In this document: positions 36,653 through 45,581 of the stretch, piece after piece | Layout of the letters: each line of letters starts with the position of its first letter | Position numbering within the stretch: the first letter of the stretch is position 1 | Assembly: GCA_012522185.1 (NCBI GenBank) | Contig: JAAYKY010000004.1 | Coordinates: 1 to 61,988, forward strand | DNA length: 61,988 nucleotides | Source: Flavobacteriaceae bacterium | Lineage (GTDB): Bacteria; Bacteroidota; Bacteroidia; Flavobacteriales; Weeksellaceae | Direction: 5' to 3' | Notes under the pieces: model-generated | What the model was told of the DNA's origin: nothing | Databases searched by the model: none | What the model saw: only the letters and a program-made list of their open reading frames with translations | Program-made: the position numbers and the translations under genes

Positions 36653-37816
36653 ATGACCAACCCAACCAAAATAAAAGTTCTTTTTCGATTACGCTCCTTA
36701 GAAATGGGCGGTGTGCCACGAGTGGTGCTCGATTTGTTAAGGAATTTACCCAAAGATAAATTCGATTTGACCTTGATGCTTAATCTTTACCAAGGTGAGC
36801 TCCGAACCGAAATCCCCAAAGACATTCGGCTCATTACCATTACCAAAGGGAAAGAAGATTTCAGTCAAAATCCTTTGATTCAGAAAGTTCAACTTGCAAT
36901 TCGACGTTTTAAATTGGCGTTTTATGATAAATTCCCAGCTGTTTTGTACAAGCTAAAAGTAAAAGATGAATTCGATATTGAAGTAGCGCCCGGCTATGCA
37001 GAATTTGAATGGGTTTTGAATTCGCCTAACAAAAAATCACGAAAAATCGGTTGGTTTCATACCGATGTGAGTTACGACAAAGACCAAAATCGGGTGATGA
37101 AACGCATCGAATTGATGAGGAAATTCGATTGGATGATTTTTGGTTCGGCACAAACCCGTCAGATAATTGAAGATTTGTACGGCGTGACTTATCCGAAAAG
37201 TTCGGTGATTTACAATGTGATTAACATTGAAGAAGCGGTTGAAAAGTCTGGAGAATTTGAAGTGAATTACGAAGTGAAACCTGTTTTTTCATCGGTCGGG
37301 AGGTTGCATTATCGCAAGGGGTATGATGCGTTGATGCGCATTCACAAACGTTTGTTGAATGAAGGTTTTGTCCATTTGATTGCGGTCATTGGTGGCGGAA
37401 ATGAAATGGAAAACCTTCAAAATCAGGCGCGAGAATTAGCGGTTGAAAATACCTTTAAACTATTTGATACGCAGAAAAATCCCTATACTTATATCGCAAA
37501 TTCCGACTTTTTTATATTGCCTTCGCGCTCAGAGTCTTATCCTTTGATTATTGGTGAAGCAATGGGATTGGGTGTTCCGATTATCAGTACAAATGTGGGC
37601 GGGATTTCGGAAATGATTGATCACGAAGTGGATGGGTATTTGGTGAATTTTGATGAAGAGGAAATTTACGAAGCGATGAAAAGGTTTTTGACCGAACCGG
37701 AATTGGTTCAAAAAATCAAAGAAGGCGCAAAAAATGCACGAGCAAAATTCAATGCCCAAAAAATTTACGAGGAAGTGAGTGAAGTGTTTGAAAATCAATT
37801 TAAACTAATAAAATGA
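36653..37816 (+). CDS. Glycosyltransferase family 4 (paralogue of the 38.8 kb enzyme)
   Basis: A 387-residue GT-B enzyme: VLFRLRSLEMGGVPRVVLDL at the start, SSVGRLHYRKGYDAL near residue 213, IAVIGGGNEM, and FILPSRSESYPLIIGEAMGLG (E-x7-E) near 287. Its N-terminal half closely tracks that of the GT4 at 38819 (LNLYxGxxxxEIP, then a KG motif and a LNSPxKxSxKI stretch), so the two arose by duplication. It overlaps the following GT2 gene by four bases. Confidence 0.93.
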   Translation: MTNPTKIKVLFRLRSLEMGGVPRVVLDLLRNLPKDKFDLTLMLNLYQGELRTEIPKDIRLITITKGKEDFSQNPLIQKVQLAIRRFKLAFYDKFPAVLYKLKVKDEFDIEVAPGYAEFEWVLNSPNKKSRKIGWFHTDVSYDKDQNRVMKRIELMRKFDWMIFGSAQTRQIIEDLYGVTYPKSSVIYNVINIEEAVEKSGEFEVNYEVKPVFSSVGRLHYRKGYDALMRIHKRLLNEGFVHLIAVIGGGNEMENLQNQARELAVENTFKLFDTQKNPYTYIANSDFFILPSRSESYPLIIGEAMGLGVPIISTNVGGISEMIDHEVDGYLVNFDEEEIYEAMKRFLTEPELVQKIKEGAKNARAKFNAQKIYEEVSEVFENQFKLIK

Positions 37817-38739
37817 GCCAAGAGAAAATTACCGTTGTAACGCCAACTTTTAATCGGGCTCATACACTTAAGAGAGCTTTTGATTCACTTTTAAATCAGA
37901 CTTTTAAAGATTTCAAATGGATCATCATGGACGATGGTTCGACCGATGAAACAGAAGATTTGGTGCGTGGTTTTCAGGTAGTTAGTCCGTTTGTCATTGA
38001 ATATTATTACAATCCGAATAAACATAAATTTCATACGGTTTTTGACGGAATTAAAAAGGTAGAAACGCCTTATTTTATCATTTTGGATTCCGATGATTCT
38101 TATCCGATAGATGCCTTTGAAATTTTATACAATGAATGTGAAAAGGTTGAAAATCAGGAGGAGTATATTTCGGTAATGGGTTTGTCGGGCGATGATGATG
38201 GAAAAGTGGTTGGTGATGAATATCCGAACGGTGGATTTGACGGAAGCATCTTCGAAATGCGGTATAAATACAAGGTGAGAGGCGATAAAAATGGTATGTT
38301 TTTTACCAAAACCTATCAGCGGGAATTAGAGAAATTTGATTATTCCGGAATTCCGAAAGGAATTTACATTCCGCAATCTGTATTTTTTAATGTTTATGAT
38401 GCTAAAGGTGTAAAAACACGATTTATCAATAAAATCATTCGTAATTACCACAAAGACGAAAACGACGAAGCATCGGTCTCCAACACGCGATGGAGTGGGG
38501 AAAACCGATTGGGTTTGATGTTGGGACATTTATTTTTTCTAAATGCTTATCAAAAGCAGTTGTTTCCCTACCCGAAAGCACTTTTGAGAAATCTCATAGG
38601 TTATCAGATGTACGCCATCAGTCAGAATAAAGATTTTTCTAAAATGATTCAGGATGTAAAAAATCCTTTTATTAAAATTTTGGGTGTTATACTTTTTCCT
38701 TTTAGCTATTTTTACTCTTTGATAAAGCTGTTGGACTAA
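37813..38739 (+). CDS. Glycosyltransferase family 2
   Basis: A 308-residue GT-A enzyme: VVTPTFNRAHTLKRAFDSL at the start, KWIIMDDGSTDETEDL, and metal motif FIILDSDDSYP near residue 92. The acceptor half includes GVKTRFINKIIRNYH. A hydrophobic C-terminal segment could lie on the membrane. It contains the 26-base block identical to one in the GT2 gene at 31643, in the same reading frame. Confidence 0.92.
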   Translation: MSQEKITVVTPTFNRAHTLKRAFDSLLNQTFKDFKWIIMDDGSTDETEDLVRGFQVVSPFVIEYYYNPNKHKFHTVFDGIKKVETPYFIILDSDDSYPIDAFEILYNECEKVENQEEYISVMGLSGDDDGKVVGDEYPNGGFDGSIFEMRYKYKVRGDKNGMFFTKTYQRELEKFDYSGIPKGIYIPQSVFFNVYDAKGVKTRFINKIIRNYHKDENDEASVSNTRWSGENRLGLMLGHLFFLNAYQKQLFPYPKALLRNLIGYQMYAISQNKDFSKMIQDVKNPFIKILGVILFPFSYFYSLIKLLD

Positions 38740-38794
38740 ATGTTATAAATCCTTGATTACTGATTTAAAAGTTAAGCTATAAAACAAATAGTTT

Positions 38795-38802
38795 TAAATT
38801 TG
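38795..38802 (+). promoter_or_regulatory. Candidate -7 box inside the locus
   Basis: TAAATTTG lies 16 bases before the GT4 ATG at 38819, in one of the few real gaps (79 bases) of the + strand array. An internal promoter may start here; no clear -33 element. Confidence 0.45.
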
Positions 38803-38818
38803 CTTGCTAAACCTGCCC

Positions 38819-39970
38819 ATGAAAAAAAAAATCCTCATACGCATCGGTTCTCTTCGTCACGGTGGAGCAGAAAAAGTGTTGACGACTTTTCTGAAAAACC
38901 TACCTTCCGATAAATATGAAATCGATTTGTTGCTCAATCTTTATTCGGGAAAATACCTGAGCGAAATCCCGGATTGGATCAATTTTTATTACCTCAACAA
39001 AGGTGAAATGATCACCACCAATCGCCCACAGGACATTCCCCAAAAGGCTTTTCGGGTGATTTATCAGAAACTATTGAAAACTTTTCCTCAACTTTTGTAT
39101 AAATTCATTCTGAAAGGGAAAAAATACGATATCGAATTCGCTGCTATTCACGGATTGCGCGATGATATCCTGAATTCGCCCGATAAATCTTCCAAAAAAA
39201 TTGTCTGGATTCATAACGATTTACGGAAAACCGAATTTCACGATTATACCGATGAAGAAATCCGGAAATTCTTCGGATTTGATAAAATCATGGTGATTTC
39301 TGAACAAATTCAGCAAGATTTTGAAAATCAAGTCCAAACAGAGGATGAAAAAAGTCGGATTGTACGAATTTATAATCCGCTCGATACACAGGAAATTTTA
39401 GATAAAGCAGAATTAACTCAAAACCAATACGATTTCTCAAAAGAAGAACCTGTTTTTGTGTCAGTAGGAACGGTTTTTCCCCAAAAAGGTTTTGACCGTT
39501 TGCTCAAAGTTCACAAAAAACTTTTGGACGAAGGTTTCAAGCACCGGATTTTGATTGTGGGCGATGGATATGATTTTGAAAATGTAAAACAACTCAAATC
39601 CGAATTGGCTGTGGACAAAACCGCGACTATGCTTGGCTTTACCGATAATCCTTATCCTTACTTCAAAGCTGCAGATTTTTTTATTCTTTCTTCGCGATAC
39701 GAAGGTTTTCCGACCGTTTTGTACGAAGCCATTGTTTTGAAGAAAACCATCGTAGCGACCGATGTTTCAGGCGTTCGCGAGATGCTTAATGATGGAGAGT
39801 TAGGGTTAATTGTAGAGAATTCAGAAGAAGGAATTTACGAAGGAATGAAACAAGTATTGACAAATCCTGAAATTTCAAATTCTTACCAAAAGAAACTTGA
39901 AAATTACAATCCACCGTTTAATCTAGAGAATTCTGTCAGGAAAATACAGGAGATTTGGGATGAGCTTTAA
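38819..39970 (+). CDS. Glycosyltransferase family 4
   Basis: A 383-residue GT-B enzyme: MKKKILIRIGSLRHGGAEKV at the start, FVSVGTVFPQKGFDRLL near residue 220, ILIVGDGYDF, and FILSSRYEGFPTVLYEAIVL (E-x7-E) near 290. It is a paralogue of the enzyme at 36653, sharing the unusual N-terminal half. I start at the ATG at 38819 rather than 38804. A new transcription start is possible just upstream. Confidence 0.93.
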   Translation: MKKKILIRIGSLRHGGAEKVLTTFLKNLPSDKYEIDLLLNLYSGKYLSEIPDWINFYYLNKGEMITTNRPQDIPQKAFRVIYQKLLKTFPQLLYKFILKGKKYDIEFAAIHGLRDDILNSPDKSSKKIVWIHNDLRKTEFHDYTDEEIRKFFGFDKIMVISEQIQQDFENQVQTEDEKSRIVRIYNPLDTQEILDKAELTQNQYDFSKEEPVFVSVGTVFPQKGFDRLLKVHKKLLDEGFKHRILIVGDGYDFENVKQLKSELAVDKTATMLGFTDNPYPYFKAADFFILSSRYEGFPTVLYEAIVLKKTIVATDVSGVREMLNDGELGLIVENSEEGIYEGMKQVLTNPEISNSYQKKLENYNPPFNLENSVRKIQEIWDEL

Positions 39971-40032
39971 AAGAAAGAATTTATCTCATCAGGATTCTTA
40001 AATTTGTAGAAATAGAAAGAACAATAAAAAAA

Positions 40033-40578
40033 ATGCCAACCCTGCTTCAACAAGATTATTATAGAAAAACTGGGAAATATGAAAGCGTAACCCTTTGGAA
40101 AGTTTTATTCGATCCGGGTTTGCTGTTTTTATATTTTTTGCGTCATTCTCAACATACTTCGCCCAAAAGTCCGGTGGGAATTTTTTATCGGATGATGCTT
40201 CGTCGTTACCAAATCAAATATGGATTTCAAATTTCGGCCAAAACCGAGATTGGTGGCGGATTGTACTTGGGACATTGGGGGACGGTTGTGGTCAATCCCC
40301 AAGCGAAAATCGGTAAGAATTGTAATCTGGCACATGGCGTAACCATCGGACAGACCAATCGGGGCGAAAAACAAGGCGTGCCGGAAATCGGTGATGATGT
40401 TTGGATTGGAACGAATTCCGTCATCGTGGGCGGAATTAAAATCGGAAACAATGTGCTGATTGCGCCGAATTCTTATGTCACAAATGATGTGGAAGACGAC
40501 TCAATTGTGGTGGGAAATCCGGCGAGAAGTATGAAAAAAGAGTCAGCAACGGAAGGATATATAAACAATCGGGTATGA
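40033..40578 (+). CDS. Serine acetyltransferase-like hexapeptide acyltransferase
   Basis: A 181-residue protein. A helical first 60 residues are followed by a left-handed beta-helix: IGGGLYLGHWGTVVVNPQAK, IGKNCNLAHGVTIGQ and IGDDVWIGTNSVIVGGIK are the coils. The layout is that of the CysE/colanic-acid (WcaB) group. In this setting O-acetylation of a sugar is more likely than cysteine synthesis. It overlaps the deacetylase gene by four bases. Confidence 0.87.
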   Translation: MPTLLQQDYYRKTGKYESVTLWKVLFDPGLLFLYFLRHSQHTSPKSPVGIFYRMMLRRYQIKYGFQISAKTEIGGGLYLGHWGTVVVNPQAKIGKNCNLAHGVTIGQTNRGEKQGVPEIGDDVWIGTNSVIVGGIKIGNNVLIAPNSYVTNDVEDDSIVVGNPARSMKKESATEGYINNRV

Positions 40579-41573
40579 AAAATACAAGCAAAAACGAAGG
40601 TTTGTTTGTGATTTCGCTCGATTTTGAACTCTTTTGGGGAATTCGCGACAAATTTAGTTTTGAAGAATATGGCCCAAATGTCTTAGGCGTTTGGGAAGTC
40701 ATTCCGCGTCTGTTGAAATTATTTGAAAAATACGAGGTAAATGCAAGTTTTGCCACAGTAGGCGCCATGTTTGCCGGAAATTTGGATGAATTGAACTCAT
40801 TTCTTCCACAGAAAAAACCTTCGTATTTCGATCAAAATTTATCGCCTTATCCGGAGTATATTGAAAATTCAAAATCAAATAATCCGAACTATTATTTTGG
40901 AAAAAACTTAATCGAATTAGTGAAAAAAGATGCCCGACACGAAATCGGAACGCATACATTTTCCCATTATTACGGATTGGAACCGGGACAAACCAAAGAA
41001 GAATTTGAGTCGGACTTGAATTCGGCCGTTGAAATAGCAAAATCACAAGGAATTGAACTGAAATCTTTTGTGTTTCCACGCCATCAAATCAATCCCGATT
41101 ACCTGGATTTATTTCCGAAATATGGAATAGAAATCTATCGGGAAACCGAAAAAGCTTGGTTTCATTCGGCTGCACGAGGAGCCGATGAGGGAGTTTTGAA
41201 ACGTGCTGTCCGGTTTTTGGATTATTTTATTTGTTTGGGAAATCATCATTGCCAAGATTTGAAGGAAATAAAAAAAGGAAATCTTTATGCCATTCGTGCG
41301 AGCCGATGGTTGCGTCCGTACAAAAAGTCCGAAGCTAAATTTGATCGTTTAAAAATCCGAAGAATTAAAAATCAGATGCGTTTTGCGGCGCGAAAAGGAA
41401 AGATTTTTCATTTGTGGTTTCATCCGCACGATATAGGAATTGATCAGGATAAAAATTTTGAAATCTTGGAAGAAGTCCTTCAATTTTATCAGAAATTGAA
41501 TGCGAAATATGGAATGAAAGCGGCCAATATGGCGGAAGTTGTCAAAATTTATCAGGAAAAATATGAGCCTTAA
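40575..41573 (+). CDS. Polysaccharide deacetylase-family protein (NodB fold)
   Basis: A 332-residue protein with the NodB site: ISLDFELFWG near residue 16 (metal Asp), EIGTHTFSHYYGL near 122 (HxxxH), SFVFPRHQI with the conserved Arg, and HLWFHPHDIG late (catalytic His). No signal peptide is present, so it probably acts in the cytosol on a sugar intermediate. The next gene, a formyltransferase, starts 11 bases before its end, the same order as the pair at 14.6-16.1 kb. Its sequence is only distantly related to that first deacetylase. Confidence 0.88.
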   Translation: MKNTSKNEGLFVISLDFELFWGIRDKFSFEEYGPNVLGVWEVIPRLLKLFEKYEVNASFATVGAMFAGNLDELNSFLPQKKPSYFDQNLSPYPEYIENSKSNNPNYYFGKNLIELVKKDARHEIGTHTFSHYYGLEPGQTKEEFESDLNSAVEIAKSQGIELKSFVFPRHQINPDYLDLFPKYGIEIYRETEKAWFHSAARGADEGVLKRAVRFLDYFICLGNHHCQDLKEIKKGNLYAIRASRWLRPYKKSEAKFDRLKIRRIKNQMRFAARKGKIFHLWFHPHDIGIDQDKNFEILEEVLQFYQKLNAKYGMKAANMAEVVKIYQEKYEP

Positions 41574-42330
41574 AATTGTAATGTTGACCGGTCCGGCGAT
41601 TTCTTCGCGGTTTATGTACAATGGATTGTCCAAAGATTTGGAAATTCATACGGTCATTCGCGAAACGCCCGTTCCGATGAAAACCATTATGAAAAACCGG
41701 GCAAAAAAGTTGGGTTGGTTCAATGTGCTCGGTCAAATTGCATTTGGAGTTCTGATATTACCGATTTTGAGAACTTTCTCGAAAAATCAAAAAGAAAAAG
41801 TCATTCAGAATTTAGGATTGAGCGATGCGGAAATTTCGCCTGAAAAATTAGTAGATGTTTCGAGTGTAAATTCCGGAGAGACCATTGAAATCTTAAAAAA
41901 AATCAATCCGGATGTGGTGATTGTAAACGGTTGTAGAATTGTTTCCAAAAAAGTTTTATCGGCCATTGATGCGGTTTTTATCAATACCCACGAAGGAATT
42001 ACGCCGCGGTATCGGGGCATTCACGGTGGGTATTGGGCTTTGGTAAATGAAGATTTGGAAAATTGCGGTGTGACGGTTCATTTGGTGGACAAAGGCGTGG
42101 ATACCGGTGGAATTTTGTATCAGGCGAGAATTCATCCCGAGAAAAAAGATAATTTTACGACTTTTCCTTTTTATCAGACCGCTGCGGGAATTCCCTTGAT
42201 GAAAAAAGCGATTGAAGATGTGCAAGATAATTCGCTGAAAACAATCGAACCTAAACTGGAAAGCCGGATTTGGTATCATCCGACAATTTGGGAATATGTG
42301 TGGAATTATTTGAGAAAAGGGGTGGCGTAA
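41563..42330 (+). CDS. Formyltransferase-fold protein
   Basis: A 255-residue Fmt/GART-type enzyme starting at ATG 41563. The catalytic set is intact: Asn141 and His143 in INTHEGITPRYRG, and Asp180 in KGVDTGGIL. It resembles sugar N-formyltransferases, which use 10-formyl-tetrahydrofolate on amino sugars, but has a distinct hydrophobic insertion (about residues 55-75). The end, WYHPTIWEYV, matches the copy at 15300. It probably formylates an amine exposed by the adjacent deacetylase (inference). Confidence 0.83.
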   Translation: MSLKIVMLTGPAISSRFMYNGLSKDLEIHTVIRETPVPMKTIMKNRAKKLGWFNVLGQIAFGVLILPILRTFSKNQKEKVIQNLGLSDAEISPEKLVDVSSVNSGETIEILKKINPDVVIVNGCRIVSKKVLSAIDAVFINTHEGITPRYRGIHGGYWALVNEDLENCGVTVHLVDKGVDTGGILYQARIHPEKKDNFTTFPFYQTAAGIPLMKKAIEDVQDNSLKTIEPKLESRIWYHPTIWEYVWNYLRKGVA

Positions 42331-42400
42331 AAGAGAAGAGAAAATAGAAAATAAAAAATAGAAAAGAGGGAAGAAGGTTATAAGTAATTGAATTAAAAAA
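42331..42400 (+). other. Purine-rich spacer
   Basis: About 45 of these bases are almost all A and G on the + strand, with imperfect TAGAAAA repeats. There is no gene or hairpin; it separates the formyltransferase from the next GT4. Confidence 0.6.
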
Positions 42401-43471
42401 ATGAGTCAGCCAAAAAAAATATTTTTTCTTTTACCGGGACTAACCTTCGGGGGTGCGGAACGTGTGATTTTTACGCTTTGTAATGAACTGGATCGTGAAA
42501 GATTTTCACCGAGTTTAGTGTTGTTCAACCAAGAAGGAATGCCTTTGGAATTGCTGAAAAAAGACGTTCAGGTCATTGATTTGAAAATCAGTCGTATTCG
42601 GTATGCGATTTTTTCGGTTTTGAATTTAATCCGAAAAGAAAAACCGGACATCGTTTTTGGCGGTTGGGGCGAGGTGAGTGCATTTCTTTCGCCGATTATT
42701 CCGCTTTTCAAAAAAACAAAATTTGTAGCACGGGAAACCAACGTGGTTTCAAAACACGTTACGAGAAAGGAAATCAAGTTTTTTTACCGGTTTTACAATC
42801 ATTTTGACAAAATCATTGCACAGTCTGATGATATGCAAAAGGATTTGATTGAGAATTGGGGAATTCAACCGGAAAAAATTGTTAAAATAAACAATCCGGT
42901 GGATGTGAAATTCATTCAAAATCAGATGAAATCCGATGAGAAATTATTTTCGGATGCATTCAAAAATGTCGTCGCCATCGGGAATTTGTCGGAACGGAAA
43001 GGTTTTGATTTGTTGCTGAATGTTTTTGCGTATTTAAAAGACAAAGCGATTAAATTATACGTTTTAGGAGACGGTCGCGATCGTGAAAAATTGGCGAAGC
43101 AAAAAGAGGATTTGGGATTGAGAAATATCGAATTTTTAGGTGTTCAGAAAAATCCTTATCCGTTTCTGCATCAGGCAGATTTGTTTGTTTTGTCGTCGAG
43201 ATATGAAGGTTTTCCAAATGTTTTATTGGAAGCGGGAGCTTGTGGCACTTATGCTTTGGTCAATGATTGTCCGGGTGGGATTGATGAAATCATTCAGCCG
43301 AATATCAATGGTGAAATTCATTCGATTGAGGATGAAAAAGGCTTTGCGGAAAAGATTTGGTTGCTGAGTGATAAAAAATACGACAAGGAATTTATTCAGG
43401 AAAGTATAGCGTCGAGGTTTTCGAAAGAAATCATCGTGGAAAAGTATAATCAAATCCTGAGTGAATTATGA
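42401..43471 (+). CDS. Glycosyltransferase family 4
   Basis: A 356-residue GT-B enzyme: IFFLLPGLTFGGAERVIFTL at the start, VAIGNLSERKGFDLLL near residue 190, LYVLGDGRDREKL, FVLSSRYEGFPNVLLEAGAC (E-x7-E) near 265 and NDCPGGIDEII, typical of N-acetylgalactosamine/galactose GT4 enzymes. It overlaps the next GT2 gene by four bases. Confidence 0.94.
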   Translation: MSQPKKIFFLLPGLTFGGAERVIFTLCNELDRERFSPSLVLFNQEGMPLELLKKDVQVIDLKISRIRYAIFSVLNLIRKEKPDIVFGGWGEVSAFLSPIIPLFKKTKFVARETNVVSKHVTRKEIKFFYRFYNHFDKIIAQSDDMQKDLIENWGIQPEKIVKINNPVDVKFIQNQMKSDEKLFSDAFKNVVAIGNLSERKGFDLLLNVFAYLKDKAIKLYVLGDGRDREKLAKQKEDLGLRNIEFLGVQKNPYPFLHQADLFVLSSRYEGFPNVLLEAGACGTYALVNDCPGGIDEIIQPNINGEIHSIEDEKGFAEKIWLLSDKKYDKEFIQESIASRFSKEIIVEKYNQILSEL

Positions 43472-44445
43472 AAGTATCTGTGATTGTTCCGGTTTATAAT
43501 ATGTCGAAATATCTAGCAAAATGTTTAGATTCATTGCTGGCTCAGACTTTAGAAGATTTGGAAATCATTGTGGTTAATGATGGATCGACCGATAATTCGC
43601 AGGAAATAATTGATGAATACGTTCAGAAATCGGAGAAAATTAAAGCTTTTGAAAAACCAAACGGCGGACTGAGCGATGCAAGGAATTTTGGTTTGGAAAG
43701 GGCGGTGGGGCAATACATTGGCTTTGTGGACAGTGACGATTTTGTTTCGGCGGAAATGTTTGAGAAGATGTATGAAAAAGCAGTCGAACATCAAGCGGAA
43801 ATTGTTTTATGCGATTTGGAAAAGGTAAATGAAAGGGGAGAAGCCTTCCGTGATTTGCCGCAATCACCGCAGTTGCCGGAGAAAATTGAACTTGAAAAAG
43901 ATTTCAGGATTTTTGGAGAAATGGCTTGTTTTGCTTGTAATAAATTATTCAAAAAAGAGTTATTTCAAAATCATAAATTCAAGAAAGGAATTCACTTTGA
44001 AGACATTGAGTTAATTCCGAAATTGGTGTTGAATTCGAAAATCATTGCGAAAATCAATGAGCCTTTTTATAAATATTTTGAACGGGAGGATTCCATCACT
44101 CGTACGCATACTGCAAAAGGATTTGATATGTTTCTGGCGATTGAAAATGTAAAAAAAGCATTTGATGAAAGTCCGTATAAAAATTTCGAAGAAGAATTTG
44201 TGCGGTTTTTCATTTTCCAAGGATATTATTCGTTTTTGGCTTATGTAGCTTATGTAAAAGACAAAAAACTCAAGGCTGAAATGTTGGAGGAATTGAGCGT
44301 TCAGTTGAGGGGATATAAAGTTTCGAAATCAAAAATATGGAATTATCAAAGGCTTGGTGAGAATTATTTGTTTTCTTTGCCAATTAAAAAGCAGATTTAT
44401 TATTTAATCGGGTTTGTTCATCCGAAATTAATAATCTTGAGTTAA
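43468..44445 (+). CDS. Glycosyltransferase family 2
   Basis: A 325-residue GT-A enzyme: VSVIVPVYNMSKYLAKCLDS, EIIVVNDGSTDNS, PNGGLSDARNFG and metal motif FVDSDDFVS near residue 90. A helix with FACNKLFKKELF follows in the acceptor half. It is a textbook capsular GT2. The polymerase gene follows six bases later. Confidence 0.94.
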   Translation: MKVSVIVPVYNMSKYLAKCLDSLLAQTLEDLEIIVVNDGSTDNSQEIIDEYVQKSEKIKAFEKPNGGLSDARNFGLERAVGQYIGFVDSDDFVSAEMFEKMYEKAVEHQAEIVLCDLEKVNERGEAFRDLPQSPQLPEKIELEKDFRIFGEMACFACNKLFKKELFQNHKFKKGIHFEDIELIPKLVLNSKIIAKINEPFYKYFEREDSITRTHTAKGFDMFLAIENVKKAFDESPYKNFEEEFVRFFIFQGYYSFLAYVAYVKDKKLKAEMLEELSVQLRGYKVSKSKIWNYQRLGENYLFSLPIKKQIYYLIGFVHPKLIILS

Positions 44446-44451
44446 GAAAAC

Positions 44452-45570
44452 ATGAGTTTCATATACAACTTAATGGCGATTTTGATACTGGTTTCATCCA
44501 TTTATGAAGTCAGCAAAGATGAAACACCAAGCAAAATGTGGTTTTATTTTATCATCATCATGATGACATTAACCGCAGGTCTTGCTTATGGTTTAAGTCC
44601 AGATTGGTTGGCTTATTGGAATGCTTTTGAAGGAGCAGCTCAGACCAGTTTTGTAGAACTTTCGGATTTGGCCGAGCGAGTTGACATGGAATTCGGGTAT
44701 ATGTTACTCAATAAAATTGTCAGTTTCTTAGGTTTAGGCTATGCGAGTTTTACTTTGATTATAGCTGGAATTGCACTTTGGCTCAAGGCAAACACGATTT
44801 ATAAGTACGGAGGATATGCTTTTATGGCATTGCTGATGTATTTCATACCGACTTATTTATTTGAAGAGCATGTGCATGTGCGTCAGGGACTAGCGAACGC
44901 CGTTATGTTTTTTTCGATAAAGTATATAATTGAACGGAAACTATGGAAATTTCTATTGTGCTTTGCCGTTGCGTTTTTATTTCATAAAGCGGTTATAGCA
45001 TTTGTTTTGGCGTATTGGATTGTAAAAATCCGACTCAATAATTTCACAATTTTAGCATTAGTGGGAGGTGCAGTGATAGCCAATCTAGTGGGTTTGAGTA
45101 CAGCGATTGATGGTGTGATGCAGTTGATGCCATTTGGGGTAGCGGAGACTTACAACGATTATCGAAACGAATTGATGGACAGAGGAGTGCTAGGTGATAT
45201 TGTTAAGGTAATTACTGTCCTTGTTATAGTCACTTTTAACCGAGCTGTTTCTGAAAAGGATGAATTATTTGTCTATTTTAGAAATTTATATTTGTTTGGA
45301 ATTGTAATTTATTTCTTCTTTGGTCAGGGTATTTTTGCAGCTCGTCTTCCTGGGTTTTATACTGTTTACTTGATATTTGTAGTTCCGAGAATGGTGAAAG
45401 CGCTCAGAGATAATGCAATGTTTAAGAATATAGTTTACATTGGATTTACGGTTTATACGGTATTATTGTATGTGAATTTTTATCGAAACTGGGGCGATCG
45501 TTCCGGGTTTGGTAATTATACGACCACGTTTAACACTTGGGTTCCGTATGGATTCTTTTCAAACCAATAG
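44452..45570 (+). CDS. EpsG/Wzy-like polysaccharide polymerase
   Basis: A 372-residue membrane protein with about ten helices. LSPDWLAYWNAFEG near residue 50 and HVHVRQGLANAVMFFSIKYI near 145 resemble the EpsG family, which are Wzy-type polymerases that link repeat units in the periplasm. Its presence supports a Wzx/Wzy-dependent route. No flippase is found to go with it. Its TAG stop is 11 bases before the likely TTG start of the next gene. Confidence 0.83.
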   Translation: MSFIYNLMAILILVSSIYEVSKDETPSKMWFYFIIIMMTLTAGLAYGLSPDWLAYWNAFEGAAQTSFVELSDLAERVDMEFGYMLLNKIVSFLGLGYASFTLIIAGIALWLKANTIYKYGGYAFMALLMYFIPTYLFEEHVHVRQGLANAVMFFSIKYIIERKLWKFLLCFAVAFLFHKAVIAFVLAYWIVKIRLNNFTILALVGGAVIANLVGLSTAIDGVMQLMPFGVAETYNDYRNELMDRGVLGDIVKVITVLVIVTFNRAVSEKDELFVYFRNLYLFGIVIYFFFGQGIFAARLPGFYTVYLIFVVPRMVKALRDNAMFKNIVYIGFTVYTVLLYVNFYRNWGDRSGFGNYTTTFNTWVPYGFFSNQ

Positions 45571-45581
45571 AAATTGATAAT

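Noticed and set aside
45537-45581. Longer start for the GT2 gene overlapping the polymerase
   Set aside because: The added residues are unlike any GT2 start; the TTG at 45582 fits the family better.
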